A stretch of DNA of 64,000 nt from an uncultured Tenacibaculum sp. (lineage in GTDB: Bacteria; Bacteroidota; Bacteroidia; Flavobacteriales; Flavobacteriaceae): contig NZ_CANMMT010000001.1 in assembly GCF_947499065.1 (NCBI RefSeq), positions 682,001-746,000 of the forward strand, written 5' to 3'. This document shows positions 28,950 to 38,753 of this stretch, piece by piece. Each line of letters opens with the position of its first letter. Positions within the stretch are counted from its first letter, which is position 1. Both the position numbers and the translations under genes were made by a program. Below the pieces are notes generated by a model. That model saw only the letters and a list, made by a program, of their open reading frames with translations. It did not search any database and was not told the origin of the DNA.

Positions 28950-29921
28950 TTAACTTAAATTGAGGTTTAATGTTACCTTAAAAACATTAGAGGAATCAAT
29001 ATCTAATTTATAATTGTCTTTGTACAATAAATCTAATCGTTTTTTTAAATTTCCTAAACCAATAGTATTATTGTTTTTAATAGTTTTTTTATCAAAACTA
29101 TTTGTAGTGATACAAACAAGTGTATTGTTTTTAGCAATGATATCAATATCAATAACACTGTTTACAGAACTATGTTTAAAAGCATTTTCAATAATAGTTA
29201 TTAAAAGTAAAGGAGCTATCGTGTAAGTATCATTGTCTGAAGAAGTGTGATATTTAATCTGTTTTAATCCTTCAGTTCTAATTTTATGAAAGGTAATATA
29301 ATTGTCTAGAAATTGTATTTCCTTTTGTAGACTTACCTTTTCTGCATTACTTTCATATAATACATGTTTTAAATTATCTGATAGCTTTAAAATTAAATCA
29401 GGAGTATTATCGGGTTTCTCTAGTGAATATGAGTAAATAGTATTTAAATTATTAAACAATACATGTGGATTTATTTGAGATTTTAAAAATTTCAATTCCA
29501 TAGCTGTTCTTTCCTGTTTTATTTTTTCTACTTCTTCGGATTGATTAATGTACTTGAAAAGAATCCATATAAATGAAAAAAATAGCAAAGGAGTTAAAGT
29601 TTGCCATAAATAATCACTCAAACATTTCATAATAGTACAACCACAGCGAGTAAAAACATTACAATACAATTGTGTTGCTAAAAATGAAATAAGAATAAAA
29701 AGTAAAGAATACCACACATACCATTTCTTTTTGACAAAGTAGGGTAATAAGATTTGATTATTTGTATATACAATAACTACAAGTATAAAAAAGTACTGTA
29801 AAAAAGGGTTTTCAGCCCAATAATATTTTGTAAAAACAAATAGTGAGACAAAAGTAAATAAGACCCAGAAAAGCACATGAATTAAAGCCTCTGTGCTATT
29901 TTTTCTATTTAATGTAATCAT
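28950..29921 (-). CDS. LytS-like sensor histidine kinase
   Basis: The 323-residue protein has four predicted N-terminal membrane helices (about 12-125) with no extracellular sensing domain of note. A coiled linker follows, then the His_kinase domain with the phosphoaccepting His in KSQINPHVLFNNLNTIY (about 153). The N-box LLITIIENAFKHS lies near 240, with a short HATPase tail (NTIGLGNLKKRLDLLY). The family pairs with LytTR regulators, as here. Two cysteines lie in FTRCGCTIMKC (about 91-100), between the membrane segments. The signal sensed is unknown. Confidence 0.93.
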   Translation of the reverse strand: MITLNRKNSTEALIHVLFWVLFTFVSLFVFTKYYWAENPFLQYFFILVVIVYTNNQILLPYFVKKKWYVWYSLLFILISFLATQLYCNVFTRCGCTIMKCLSDYLWQTLTPLLFFSFIWILFKYINQSEEVEKIKQERTAMELKFLKSQINPHVLFNNLNTIYSYSLEKPDNTPDLILKLSDNLKHVLYESNAEKVSLQKEIQFLDNYITFHKIRTEGLKQIKYHTSSDNDTYTIAPLLLITIIENAFKHSSVNSVIDIDIIAKNNTLVCITTNSFDKKTIKNNNTIGLGNLKKRLDLLYKDNYKLDIDSSNVFKVTLNLNLS

Positions 29922-30103
29922 AGGTTATGTAAGTAAGTAAAAATTCACCATTCAGCAAAAGAATAAGTACGAAAGGTTATTTCGTCGGTACGTACTGCAT
30001 ATTATTTTGAATTTATGTTGTTAATACTGTTTTTTAAGCAGTATATACTTCAAGTTTTTTTATGGAGTAAGAATGAAATAAATTCGAGTATAATTCAAAA
30101 AAA

Positions 30104-30991
30104 ATGAAAAAAATATTACTTGGTAGCTTGCTCTTAATTAGCTGTATAATCAGTGCTCAACAGATTAATAAAACTACTTTAGATAGTAAAGGAAGAGTTA
30201 TGTTGTTGGGAAAAACTAACAAAAAAGCTTTTGAAACAAAAGACTTTTCATGGTTTCAAAAAAATTATGAAGATTATATTACAAACAAAGATGTAATAAA
30301 AGAATTTAAAGAGCAATTAAAAGACTATACAATCAAGGCTTTTTATGGCAGCTGGTGTGGAGATAGTAAACGAGGAGTTCCAAAATTTTATAAAGTATTA
30401 GACGAGGCTGGATATGATTTAAAAAATTTAGACGCCATTGCGGTTGATAGAAAACCTGAAGCATACAAAGCATCACCTAATGGAGAAGAAAAAGGATTGA
30501 ATATTCATAGAGTACCCACTTTTATTTTTTACAAGAATAATAGAGAGGTTGGAAGAATTGTAGAATCTCCAAAGCAAGATTATGAAAGAGATATACTTGC
30601 TATTACTCAGGGAAAAAGATATGTACCACAATATATCGTAGCAGAAAACTTAAACAGTTTGATGAATTTTAAATCTTTAGAAGATTTAAAGAAAGAAGAA
30701 GAAAAATTGATAATTTCTTTTGCTGAGTTTACAAAGGGGAGTAGGGAGTTAAATACTTTTGGATACAAGCTTCTACGTTCTAAACAAATAGAAAAAGCCT
30801 TATTTGTATTTCAATTAAACACAAAGATGTACCCATATAAATACAACGTTTTTGATAGTTTAGGAGAAGCTTATTACACAAATAAAAACTATGAAAAGTC
30901 ATTGCAAAGTTATCAGAAGGTTTTAAAACTTAAACCTAACGATGAAAATGCTATTGAAATGATTGAAAAAATAAAAAAAGAAATGATTTAA
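30104..30991 (+). CDS. Exported thioredoxin-like protein with C-terminal TPR repeat
   Basis: The 295-residue protein has a signal peptide (LLGSLLLISCIISAQQ) and a thioredoxin-like domain (about 75-170). The active site reads WCGDS near residue 86, so one Cys is replaced by Ser. The cis-Pro motif HRVPTFI is intact. Two C-terminal helical TPR-like units (about 225-290, FDSLGEAYYTNKNYEKSLQSYQKVLKL) follow. Loss of the second Cys means it cannot run a CxxC dithiol cycle on its own. It is 18 bp upstream of the DUF1573 gene and probably co-transcribed. A short IR (ATACTG / CAGTAT, 30024-30044) lies upstream. Confidence 0.8.
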   Translation: MKKILLGSLLLISCIISAQQINKTTLDSKGRVMLLGKTNKKAFETKDFSWFQKNYEDYITNKDVIKEFKEQLKDYTIKAFYGSWCGDSKRGVPKFYKVLDEAGYDLKNLDAIAVDRKPEAYKASPNGEEKGLNIHRVPTFIFYKNNREVGRIVESPKQDYERDILAITQGKRYVPQYIVAENLNSLMNFKSLEDLKKEEEKLIISFAEFTKGSRELNTFGYKLLRSKQIEKALFVFQLNTKMYPYKYNVFDSLGEAYYTNKNYEKSLQSYQKVLKLKPNDENAIEMIEKIKKEMI

Positions 30992-31009
30992 TAATTTAAA
31001 ACAGAAAAT

Positions 31010-31396
31010 ATGAAAACAATTTTACCTTTTTTAGTGCTTTGTTTTATTGGAGTAACAATGAATGCACAAGAGTTTAAGTTTGTAACTGAATCTATAGATT
31101 ACGGAAAAATAAGTCAAGGATCAGAAGGAACAAGAACATTTGAATTTACCAATATAGGAGATGCACCTTTAATTATAACTGGAGTTCAATCTACATGTGG
31201 TTGTGCTGTACCAAAAAAACCAGAAAAACCAATTATGCCTGGTGAAAAAGGGCAAATACAAGTTTCCTATGACACTTCAAGAATGGGAGGGTTTTCAAAG
31301 GCTGTTACTATTATATCAAATGCAAAGCAATCGAGAAAAATGATAAAGATTAAAGGGTTTGTTAGTAAAGAGAAACTTAATAAAGAAAAAGTTTAA
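31010..31396 (+). CDS. DUF1573 domain secreted protein
   Basis: A 128-residue protein with a signal peptide (FLVLCFIGVTMNAQE). It consists of one DUF1573 beta-sandwich: DYGKISQGSEGTRTFEFTNIGDAPLII, then STCGCAVPKKPEKPIMPGEKGQI. The CGC motif is conserved in the family, which is abundant in Bacteroidota, and its function is not known. It follows the thioredoxin-like gene, and a strong terminator ends the pair. Confidence 0.9.
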   Translation: MKTILPFLVLCFIGVTMNAQEFKFVTESIDYGKISQGSEGTRTFEFTNIGDAPLIITGVQSTCGCAVPKKPEKPIMPGEKGQIQVSYDTSRMGGFSKAVTIISNAKQSRKMIKIKGFVSKEKLNKEKV

Positions 31397-31410
31397 TTTA
31401 CTGTTTGTAG

Positions 31411-31439
31411 AAAACCGAGTTGATTTCAACTCGGTTTTT
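31411..31439 (+). terminator. Intrinsic terminator of the thioredoxin-like/DUF1573 operon
   Basis: A perfect 13-bp stem AAAACCGAGTTGA / TCAACTCGGTTTT with a TT loop. The convergent zinc-ribbon gene ends just beyond it. Confidence 0.92.
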
Positions 31440-31476
31440 AATTTTTATAAATGATTTATATTTTGAATACCTCGTT

Positions 31477-32580
31477 TTATTTTTCAGAAAAAACGATAAT
31501 TAGACCAATAATTGTAAGTATAAATAAACATAAGAAAAATATTTTCCAGAAAGAATAAGGTCTATTCCCTGAAATCTTACCAGTTTGACCATTTACATAA
31601 AAATGATACTTTTTGCTATTAAATAAGTAAGAAGAAATATAAACAGGTAATAATATATGTTTAAAAGTTTCTTCAGAAAGCGTCATGTCTAAACTACTTA
31701 CACGCTGAGTATCGCCACCAATATCTCTACAAGCCCAATTAGTTGCTATTCTTTCAGCTTCTTGTTTAGATTTTAAATGACCATCCTCTAAAGGTAGTGT
31801 ATACTTCTCAGTAACAAAACCTGCTAAATATTTAGAATTAAAGGTTTCTAAGGCAGTTAAATCCCAATTAGCTATATTGTTTGGCAAAGAATTGTTTCTT
31901 TTCTTAGAAGCGTTAATAAGGGTGTCGTCGATAAAACCGCTAACAGATCCATAAGCTGGTGTCCATCTAGTTTTTCTAACTTGCCTTGTTTTTGTCACGC
32001 TTTTTCCATTTTCAACAGTATTATAACTTTCAGTTACATAGTAATAATCTCCTCGTTGACCAGTATAATTTGCAAATAATTCAGCATCAAAAGTCCAATA
32101 GGGAACATATAAACCTTTGGTTTTTTGCGGGTCTAAAGCTGCTTTTTGAAGCTTATTAGGTGCAAACCATAAACTTTTTACCCATTTTCTAAAAATCTCA
32201 TGAGATTGTTTGTGTGTCAATTGAAAAGGAAGCACAGCACCAGGTAAAATCCAATCTTCGTCATAAGCATCTTCTACAACTAAAGGTTGGCTACAATACA
32301 CACAGTGCAAAGATTTATAGTTTTCTTCTATATGTTGATTTGCACCACAAGATTTACAATGCAGCATACTTATTTTTTCAGTATGAGATTGTGCCCCCAT
32401 TTTTTCTAAATAAGGGTATAGCTCTAGTTCTTCAAATACAGAATCTGTTTTTTCTATTGTTTCTTCATAACCACAATATTCACATTTAATTTCAGAAGAA
32501 CCAGGTTTATATAGTAATTCAGCACCACAATTAATACATGGTTTTTTTTGTTCAGAATGTTGTATTGTTTCTTGATTCAT
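31477..32580 (-). CDS. Zinc-ribbon membrane protein (YdjG-like)
   Basis: From ATG 32580 the protein is 367 residues. Two CxxC pairs form a zinc ribbon (INCGAE...CEYCGYE, about 15-37) and a second ribbon follows (HCKSCGAN...HCVYCSQ, about 68-90). A long soluble domain comes next, and one C-terminal helix (about 345-362, FFLCLFILTIIGLIIVF) anchors it with a cytoplasmic bulk. The frame extends to 32595 but 32580 is the better ATG. It lies 73 bp downstream of an SPFH gene on the same strand. In Bacillus a similar YdjG and SPFH YdjI pair exists (recalled), which points to a membrane-organising or envelope-stress role. Confidence 0.72.
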   Translation of the reverse strand: MNQETIQHSEQKKPCINCGAELLYKPGSSEIKCEYCGYEETIEKTDSVFEELELYPYLEKMGAQSHTEKISMLHCKSCGANQHIEENYKSLHCVYCSQPLVVEDAYDEDWILPGAVLPFQLTHKQSHEIFRKWVKSLWFAPNKLQKAALDPQKTKGLYVPYWTFDAELFANYTGQRGDYYYVTESYNTVENGKSVTKTRQVRKTRWTPAYGSVSGFIDDTLINASKKRNNSLPNNIANWDLTALETFNSKYLAGFVTEKYTLPLEDGHLKSKQEAERIATNWACRDIGGDTQRVSSLDMTLSEETFKHILLPVYISSYLFNSKKYHFYVNGQTGKISGNRPYSFWKIFFLCLFILTIIGLIIVFSEK

Positions 32581-32653
32581 TGATGTTAGAATCATATAAA
32601 ACTAACCCATTATTAAAGAATAACAGGTTAAGTTTTAATTATAGATTGATATT

Positions 32654-33787
32654 TTAATTATTTGGTAAAGGTGGAGGTACAGAACCTAATAAGTTTTGTA
32701 GTTCAGGTACACTTTGTAAGCTAGTCCAATTGGCCATTCCTTGTTTCCAAACTAAGGTTTCGGCGTTTATACTTCTAGCAGCAAATAAATTTTTAAGTGC
32801 TTCAAAATTAACAGGCCCAGCTTGCTGACCATTAGCTGCATAATAGTATTGTGCTTGATTTGGTAATGGAGGTGGAGTAGCTCCAGTTGAAGCAGGTTGA
32901 TTTACTATTTTTGACTGCGTTTGTTGGTTAAATAAGGTTCCCATTTGTTGAGCCATGGCAAAGCCCATACCCATTCCCATACCAGCACCAGCAGCACCGG
33001 ATTCGTTAGAAGCAGCGGCTTCCATTGCTTTAGCAGCTTTGAATTTGGCTAACTTATCTAAATCTACTTTGTTAAGTCTACTGTATTCAAAGATTTCTTT
33101 TTTCAGTTCTTCTGGCATTGAAACATTTTCAATGAAGAACTTTTCTAAGGAAATACCTACTGAATTAAATTCAGGATTCATTACCTCTAAGCAAGTTTCT
33201 GATAACTCATTTGTATTAGCAGCATACAATTCAATTGGTAAATTAGCTTCTCCAATAGTATCTGTAAAACGAGTAGAAATTAAACTTTTAAGGTGTTCAT
33301 TTATTTCATAATTGGTAAAATGACTATCAGTACCAACAATATCGGTTATAAATTTACCAGCATCGTTAATTTTAAAAGCATAAGTACCAAAAGCTCTTAT
33401 TTCAACAAATCCAAAACGATCGTCATTTAATGTTATTGGATTTTTTGTACCCCACTTTTCATCAGTAAACAAACGAGAACTAACAAAATACACTTCAGCT
33501 TTAAATGGACTATTAAATCCATATTTCCATCCTTTTAAGGTAGCTAGTATAGGTAAGTTTTGCGTATTTAAAGTATAGGTTCCTGGTTTAAAAACATCAG
33601 CTAATTGCCCCTCGTTTATAAATACAGCGATTTGACCTTCTCTAACGACTAACTGTGCACCGTTTTTAATTTCATTTTGATAGCGTTCAAAACGATGAAC
33701 TATTGTGTCATTTGTATTATCAAGCCATTCAATAATGTCAATAAACTCGTGACTTAGTTTCTTTTTTATTTCATCGAAAATTCCCAT
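32654..33787 (-). CDS. SPFH domain protein with GYF_2 domain (YdjI-like)
   Basis: The 377-residue protein has an SPFH/band-7-like domain (about 35-220, VREGQIAVFINEGQLADVFKPGTYTL). A helical region and an Ala/Gly/Met-rich stretch (AAASNESGAAGAGMGMGMGF) follow. The C-terminal GYF_2 domain (about 310-360) has YYYAANGQQAGPVNFEALKNLF and WKQGMANWTSLQ. Proline-rich PPPLP motifs lie before and at the end of it, so the protein may bind its own tail or a partner. It is probably cytoplasmic and membrane-associated and acts with the zinc-ribbon protein downstream. Confidence 0.82.
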   Translation of the reverse strand: MGIFDEIKKKLSHEFIDIIEWLDNTNDTIVHRFERYQNEIKNGAQLVVREGQIAVFINEGQLADVFKPGTYTLNTQNLPILATLKGWKYGFNSPFKAEVYFVSSRLFTDEKWGTKNPITLNDDRFGFVEIRAFGTYAFKINDAGKFITDIVGTDSHFTNYEINEHLKSLISTRFTDTIGEANLPIELYAANTNELSETCLEVMNPEFNSVGISLEKFFIENVSMPEELKKEIFEYSRLNKVDLDKLAKFKAAKAMEAAASNESGAAGAGMGMGMGFAMAQQMGTLFNQQTQSKIVNQPASTGATPPPLPNQAQYYYAANGQQAGPVNFEALKNLFAARSINAETLVWKQGMANWTSLQSVPELQNLLGSVPPPLPNN

Positions 33788-33860
33788 TTGATTCTTTTTA
33801 ATAGATTACCTCTACAATATAAGTAATCTTAATTTATTTTTTGTTACAAGTTTTACCAAC

Positions 33861-33890
33861 AAAAAAACTCAAGCAAATAGCTTGAGTTTT
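33861..33890 (-). terminator. Intrinsic terminator of the sdhCAB operon
   Basis: AAAACTCAAGC / GCTTGAGTTTT with a 5-nt loop is followed on the minus strand by seven U. It lies 24 bp past the sdhB stop. Confidence 0.92.
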
Positions 33891-33913
33891 CTTAGTTTTA
33901 TATAAGGTGTTTT

Positions 33914-34660
33914 TTATCCTTTTAAAGTAGCCTTTAAGAACTCAGAGTTCATACGAGCTATGTTTTCTAAAGAGATTCCTTTAGGACACTCAATTTCACA
34001 AGCACCAGTATTAGTACAGTTACCAAAACCTTCTAAGTCCATTTGAGCTACCATGTTTTTAACACGTTCTGTAGCTTCAACTTGTCCTTGAGGTAATAAA
34101 GCATATTGCGAAACTTTAGCTCCTACAAATAACATTGCAGATGAGTTTTTACAAGTAGCAACACAAGCACCACAACCAATACAAGTAGCAGCATCCATAG
34201 CTTTATCTGCAGCTTCCTTAGAAATTGGAATAGCATTCGCATCTTGTGTATTACCAGACGTGTTTACTGAAATATATCCTCCAGCTTGTTGAATACGTTC
34301 AAAAGAAGTTCTATCAACCACTAAATCTTTAATTACAGGGAATGCAGCTGCTCTCCATGGCTCAATAGTAATTGTATCACCATCTTTAAACATACGCATG
34401 TGTAACTGGCAAGTAGTTACACCACGGTCAGGACCATGAGCTTCACCATTAATATACATAGAACACATACCGCAAATTCCTTCACGACAGTCATGGTCAA
34501 ATGCAACAGGCTCTTCACCGTTATTAATTAATTGTTCGTTTAATACGTCCATCATTTCTAAGAAAGACATATGCTCAGAAATATCGGTCACTTTATAATC
34601 GACCATTTTTCCTTTATCACTTGCGCCTTTTTGACGCCAAATTTTAAGTGTTAAATTCAT
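33914..34660 (-). CDS. sdhB: Succinate dehydrogenase / fumarate reductase iron-sulfur subunit
   Basis: The 248-residue protein has the [2Fe-2S] cysteines in [11 protein letters not shown] and a later Cys (TTCQLH). The C-terminal ferredoxin-type clusters lie in [13 protein letters not shown] and [12 protein letters not shown]. It passes electrons from SdhA to the membrane quinone site. It lies 9 bp downstream of sdhA on the same transcript. Its [12 protein letters not shown] spacing fits the b558-type SQR/QFR branch seen in Bacteroidota. Confidence 0.95.
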   Translation of the reverse strand: MNLTLKIWRQKGASDKGKMVDYKVTDISEHMSFLEMMDVLNEQLINNGEEPVAFDHDCREGICGMCSMYINGEAHGPDRGVTTCQLHMRMFKDGDTITIEPWRAAAFPVIKDLVVDRTSFERIQQAGGYISVNTSGNTQDANAIPISKEAADKAMDAATCIGCGACVATCKNSSAMLFVGAKVSQYALLPQGQVEATERVKNMVAQMDLEGFGNCTNTGACEIECPKGISLENIARMNSEFLKATLKG

Positions 34661-34669
34661 AATACTATC

Positions 34670-36685
34670 TTATTTGTATGAACGTTGTTTTAATTCAATA
34701 TCGTTAAATTCTAATTCTTCTTTGTGTAAAACTGCATCAGCAGGCTCTCCTTTATATTCCCAAGCAGATACGTATGCAAAGTTTTTATCGTCACGTTTAG
34801 CTTCTCCTTTTTGAGGACCATCTAATTCTACAGACTCTTCTCTAAAGTGACCTCCACAAGATTCGGTTCTATCTAAGGCATCTTTAGCAAATAATTCTCC
34901 TAATTCTAAGAAGTCAGCAACACGACCAGCTTTTTCTAACTCTGGGTTCATTTCGTTTGCACCTCCAGGAACTGTCACATTTTTCCAGAAATCTTCACGT
35001 AAAGCTTTAATTTCCGTCATTGCTTCTTTTAAACCTTTTTCGTTACGAGCCATTCCACATTTTTCCCACATAATAACTCCAAGTTTTTTGTGGTAGTAAT
35101 CTACAGAATGCTCTCCTTTATTGTTTACAAAGAAATCGATACGATCTTTAACGGCTTTTTCAGCTTCGTCAAACTCTTTAGTGTCAGTAGGGATTTTTCC
35201 AGTACGAATATCTCCCGATAAATAATCACCAATTGTATAAGGTAATACAAAGTAACCATCAGCTAAACCTTGCATTAAAGCAGAAGCTCCTAAACGGTTA
35301 GCACCGTGGTCAGAGAAATTTGCTTCACCAATAGCATAACAACCATCAATAGTAGTCATTAAGTTATAATCTACCCAAATACCACCCATTGTATAGTGAG
35401 TTGCAGGATAAATCATCATAGGTGTTTTATATGGATTGTCATCAACAATCTTCTCATACATTTGGAATAAGTTTCCATATTTAGCCTCAACAATAGCTTC
35501 ACCTAATTCAGTAATTTTAGCAGCTGAAGGGTTTTCAATACCTTTTAATTTAGCTTGCTCTTTACCGTAACGCTCAATTGCCGATTTAAAATCTAAATAT
35601 ACAGCCTCTCCAGTAGCATTTACTCCGTAACCAGCATCACAACGCTCTTTTGCAGCACGAGAAGCAACATCACGAGGTACTAAGTTACCAAATGCAGGAT
35701 ATCTTCTTTCTAAGTAATAATCTCTTTCTTCTTCAGACAAATCAGTTGGTTTTTTACGACCTTCTCTAATTGCCATTACATCATCCATATTCTTAGGAAC
35801 CCAAATTCTACCATCATTACGTAATGATTCAGACATTAACGTTAATTTCGATTGGTAATCTCCTGAACGAGGAATACATGTTGGGTGAATTTGTGTATAA
35901 CAAGGATTTGCGAAATACGCTCCTTTTTTATGAATTTTCCATGCAGCAGTAGCGTTAGATCCCATTGCATTAGTTGATAAGAAATATACATTTCCGTATC
36001 CACCAGAAGCAATAACTACAGCATGAGCAGAATGACGCTCTATTTCACCAGTAACTAAGTTACGAGCTATAATACCACGTGCTTTACCATCAACAATAAC
36101 TACATCTAACATTTCATGACGATTGAACATTTCAATCTTACCACGAGCTATTTGACGGTTCATTGCCGAGTAAGCACCTAATAATAACTGTTGTCCAGTT
36201 TGTCCTTTAGCATAAAAAGTACGAGATACTAATACACCTCCAAACGAACGGTTATCTAATAAACCACCATAATCACGAGCAAAAGGAACCCCTTGTGCCA
36301 CACACTGGTCAATGATATTTGCAGAAACTTCTGCCAAACGATATACGTTTGCTTCACGTGAACGGTAATCTCCTCCTTTTACTGTATCGTAAAATAAACG
36401 GTAAAAAGAATCACCATCACCTTGATAGTTTTTAGCAGCATTAATACCTCCTTGTGCAGCAATAGAGTGAGCACGACGAGGAGAATCTTGATAAGCAAAT
36501 GCTTTTACATTGTATCCTAATTCAGCTAATGTTGCTGAAGCAGAACCACCTGCTAAACCTGTACCTACTACAATTACATCTATTAAACGCTTGTTAGCAG
36601 GATTTACTAAGTCAATTTTATCTTTATAAGATGTCCATTTATCTTTTAATGGACCTTTTGGAATTTTTGAATCTAAAGTAGCCAT
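34670..36685 (-). CDS. sdhA: Succinate dehydrogenase / fumarate reductase flavoprotein subunit
   Basis: The 671-residue protein has the FAD motif [19 protein letters not shown] (about 40-58) and the [11 protein letters not shown] segment that attaches FAD covalently through His. Active-site motifs are HPTC and [11 protein letters not shown]. It oxidises succinate, or reduces fumarate in reverse, on the cytoplasmic side of the membrane. It is the middle gene of sdhCAB, 12 bp after sdhC and 9 bp before sdhB. Confidence 0.96.
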   Translation of the reverse strand: MATLDSKIPKGPLKDKWTSYKDKIDLVNPANKRLIDVIVVGTGLAGGSASATLAELGYNVKAFAYQDSPRRAHSIAAQGGINAAKNYQGDGDSFYRLFYDTVKGGDYRSREANVYRLAEVSANIIDQCVAQGVPFARDYGGLLDNRSFGGVLVSRTFYAKGQTGQQLLLGAYSAMNRQIARGKIEMFNRHEMLDVVIVDGKARGIIARNLVTGEIERHSAHAVVIASGGYGNVYFLSTNAMGSNATAAWKIHKKGAYFANPCYTQIHPTCIPRSGDYQSKLTLMSESLRNDGRIWVPKNMDDVMAIREGRKKPTDLSEEERDYYLERRYPAFGNLVPRDVASRAAKERCDAGYGVNATGEAVYLDFKSAIERYGKEQAKLKGIENPSAAKITELGEAIVEAKYGNLFQMYEKIVDDNPYKTPMMIYPATHYTMGGIWVDYNLMTTIDGCYAIGEANFSDHGANRLGASALMQGLADGYFVLPYTIGDYLSGDIRTGKIPTDTKEFDEAEKAVKDRIDFFVNNKGEHSVDYYHKKLGVIMWEKCGMARNEKGLKEAMTEIKALREDFWKNVTVPGGANEMNPELEKAGRVADFLELGELFAKDALDRTESCGGHFREESVELDGPQKGEAKRDDKNFAYVSAWEYKGEPADAVLHKEELEFNDIELKQRSYK

Positions 36686-36697
36686 ACTTATTAGGTA

Positions 36698-37372
36698 TTA
36701 ATGATTGAAATGGTGAAATAAAGCAATGATGATGAATCCTACTGGAATACCAATTGCATAAATTTTACTAAATGTTTTCAATCCTTTAGTATATTTATTA
36801 TTTGCTCCAACTGATTGAAAAGCTGAATTAAAGCCATGTAACAAGTGCATTGCTAAGAACACAAATGCAACAACATAAGCACCAACTCTAATTGGACTTA
36901 AAAACTTGTGTTGTAACTCGTGGAAATATCTAAATTCTCCATCGTGTAAACCACTCCAGTCACCTTGAATAAACTTAGTGTTGATTTCTGGAAACCAAAA
37001 ATCGATAAAGTGTAAAACAACAAAAGCTAAAATAGCAGCACCAGACCAAATCATGTTTCTACTCATCCAAGTAGAATTGGCTGCACCGTTATTTTTAGCA
37101 TAACTTACTTTTCTTGCACTCCAGTTTTTTGCTTCTAATACAAATCCCATTACAAAGTGAAAAACTACACCAAAAATTAAGACAGGTTGCATTACGTATT
37201 GTACTAACGCATTAGTCCCCATAAAGTGGGATAACTTGTTAAATGTTGCTCCATTGTCTGGAAAAATTGAAGTAATGTTAATTGCAAAGTGCTGTAATAA
37301 GAAAAACATCAAGAAGAACGCCGAAAGTGCCATGGCAAATTTTCTTCCTATCGAAGATTTTAATAATCCCAT
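36698..37372 (-). CDS. sdhC: Succinate dehydrogenase cytochrome b subunit (b558 type)
   Basis: The 224-residue protein has five hydrophobic helices and conserved His residues at about 28, 72, 121, 150 and 178 (QHFAIN, FHFVMGF, LHFIDFW, FHELQHKF, MHLLHGF). These are the heme b ligand positions in single-subunit membrane anchors. It anchors SdhAB and carries electrons to menaquinone. It is the first gene of the operon, with a well-formed promoter directly upstream. No sdhD is present, as expected for this type. Confidence 0.94.
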   Translation of the reverse strand: MGLLKSSIGRKFAMALSAFFLMFFLLQHFAINITSIFPDNGATFNKLSHFMGTNALVQYVMQPVLIFGVVFHFVMGFVLEAKNWSARKVSYAKNNGAANSTWMSRNMIWSGAAILAFVVLHFIDFWFPEINTKFIQGDWSGLHDGEFRYFHELQHKFLSPIRVGAYVVAFVFLAMHLLHGFNSAFQSVGANNKYTKGLKTFSKIYAIGIPVGFIIIALFHHFNH

Positions 37373-37400
37373 TATTTTGTTTATTGATTATATTATAATA

Positions 37401-37432
37401 CAAATTTAAGAGCTATAGGCTACACGGACAAA
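37401..37432 (-). promoter_or_regulatory. Promoter of sdhCAB (Bacteroidota -33/-7 type)
   Basis: On the minus strand, TTTG at 37429-37432 and TAAATTTG at 37401-37408 are separated by 20 bp. This matches the -33 TTTG / -7 TAnnTTTG pattern, 29 bp before the start codon. It is the clearest housekeeping promoter in the window. Confidence 0.75.
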
Positions 37433-37598
37433 CTTTACGAATTCTTTTCTTAAATATTTAGAATGGGTTTAAATAGAGAGTGTAGTTTCTTAAAAAATAA
37501 ATGATTAAATAATCTTTTCCTCTGACGAAATTATCATTTACTCAGCTTTTATGGGGTTGTTTATAGTAATTAGCGGTATAATTATAAAAAATAATATC

Positions 37599-38705
37599 AT
37601 GCTTAAAAAATATCCAAAACTAAAATGGACCTTAATTTCAATCCTTAGTTTAATAATTCTTATTGTTTTTTTTGGACTTTGGTTTATAAACCTTTTACCT
37701 CTTGAAGAAATGAAAAAAGATTTAACAAAGAGTAAAGCAGAAAATATTACGTACTTATCTCAAAATATAATTTCTAATAGAGGGAAAATATTAGCTGTTG
37801 TTACTAGTACTAACACTATGGGTAATAGTGGTAAGAGTACTGGATATGAATTAACGGAATTATCAAGAGCTTACTACGTTTTTAAAGCAAATGGTTTTGA
37901 AGTGGATGTGGCAAGTCCGTTAGGAGGAAAACCACCTGTGATAATAGATAAGGATGATATGAGGGAATTTGATTATGCTTTTTTAAATGACCCAATAGCA
38001 CAATATAAAACAAGTAATACAATCGCTTTAGATAATGTGATTGCTAACGATTACGAAGCAGTATATTTTGTAGGAGGTAAGGGAGCCATGTTCGATTTTC
38101 CAAATAATAAAGCAATTCAGCAAATCGTAAAAAAAATATACCAATCAGGAAAAGTTATAGGAGCAGTTTGTCATGGTCCCTCAGCGTTAGTAAATGTAAC
38201 TCTTGATAATGGAAAACATCTATTAGAAAATAAGACTGTTAGCAGTTTTACGAATAAAGAAGAACTGTTGTTAATACCTGATGCAGAATCAATATTTCCA
38301 TTTCTTTTACAAGACAAATTAGCATCTAAAGGAGCTAAGTTTCATGAAGGAACAATGTATTTAGAAACGATAAGTCATGATAATAATTTAATTACTGGAC
38401 AAAACCCATGGTCTACATGGAAATTAGCAGAAACAATGGTAAAACAACTTGGTTATACACCTAAATATAGAAAAATAACAGGAGAAGAGAATGCGGTAAA
38501 AGTTTTACAAGTATATGAAAATGAAGGGTCAAAAAAGGCAAAAGAGTTAATAGATAAGTTATTGATAAATGAAGATAAATCAATAGATAGATTATTGTTA
38601 GCATCTCATAGTGTTATTGCAGGAATGAAAGGAGAGATAGGTCGTTTCTTTGGTTTACTTGGATTAACATCTTATGCTAAAAACAAAGCTAAAAGCAAAC
38701 CATAA
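37599..38705 (+). CDS. DJ-1/PfpI family membrane-anchored protein
   Basis: From ATG 37599 (MLKKYPKLKW) the protein is 368 residues. It has one N-terminal membrane helix, then a DJ-1/PfpI domain with the nucleophile-elbow Cys in GAVCHGPSAL (about 190). The typical Glu near the start of the domain lies in STGYELTEL. The domain belongs to the Hsp31/YajL-like group of chaperone/deglycase or type 1 glutamine amidotransferase-like proteins. The C-terminal 90 residues are extra. The frame is open from 37551, but the shorter start puts the signal-anchor at the N-terminus. Its function is not defined. Confidence 0.78.
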   Translation: MLKKYPKLKWTLISILSLIILIVFFGLWFINLLPLEEMKKDLTKSKAENITYLSQNIISNRGKILAVVTSTNTMGNSGKSTGYELTELSRAYYVFKANGFEVDVASPLGGKPPVIIDKDDMREFDYAFLNDPIAQYKTSNTIALDNVIANDYEAVYFVGGKGAMFDFPNNKAIQQIVKKIYQSGKVIGAVCHGPSALVNVTLDNGKHLLENKTVSSFTNKEELLLIPDAESIFPFLLQDKLASKGAKFHEGTMYLETISHDNNLITGQNPWSTWKLAETMVKQLGYTPKYRKITGEENAVKVLQVYENEGSKKAKELIDKLLINEDKSIDRLLLASHSVIAGMKGEIGRFFGLLGLTSYAKNKAKSKP

Positions 38706-38753
38706 GAAAATATTTTTGATTGTTTTTGAAAGCATGAATCTATATAGAGGTTT

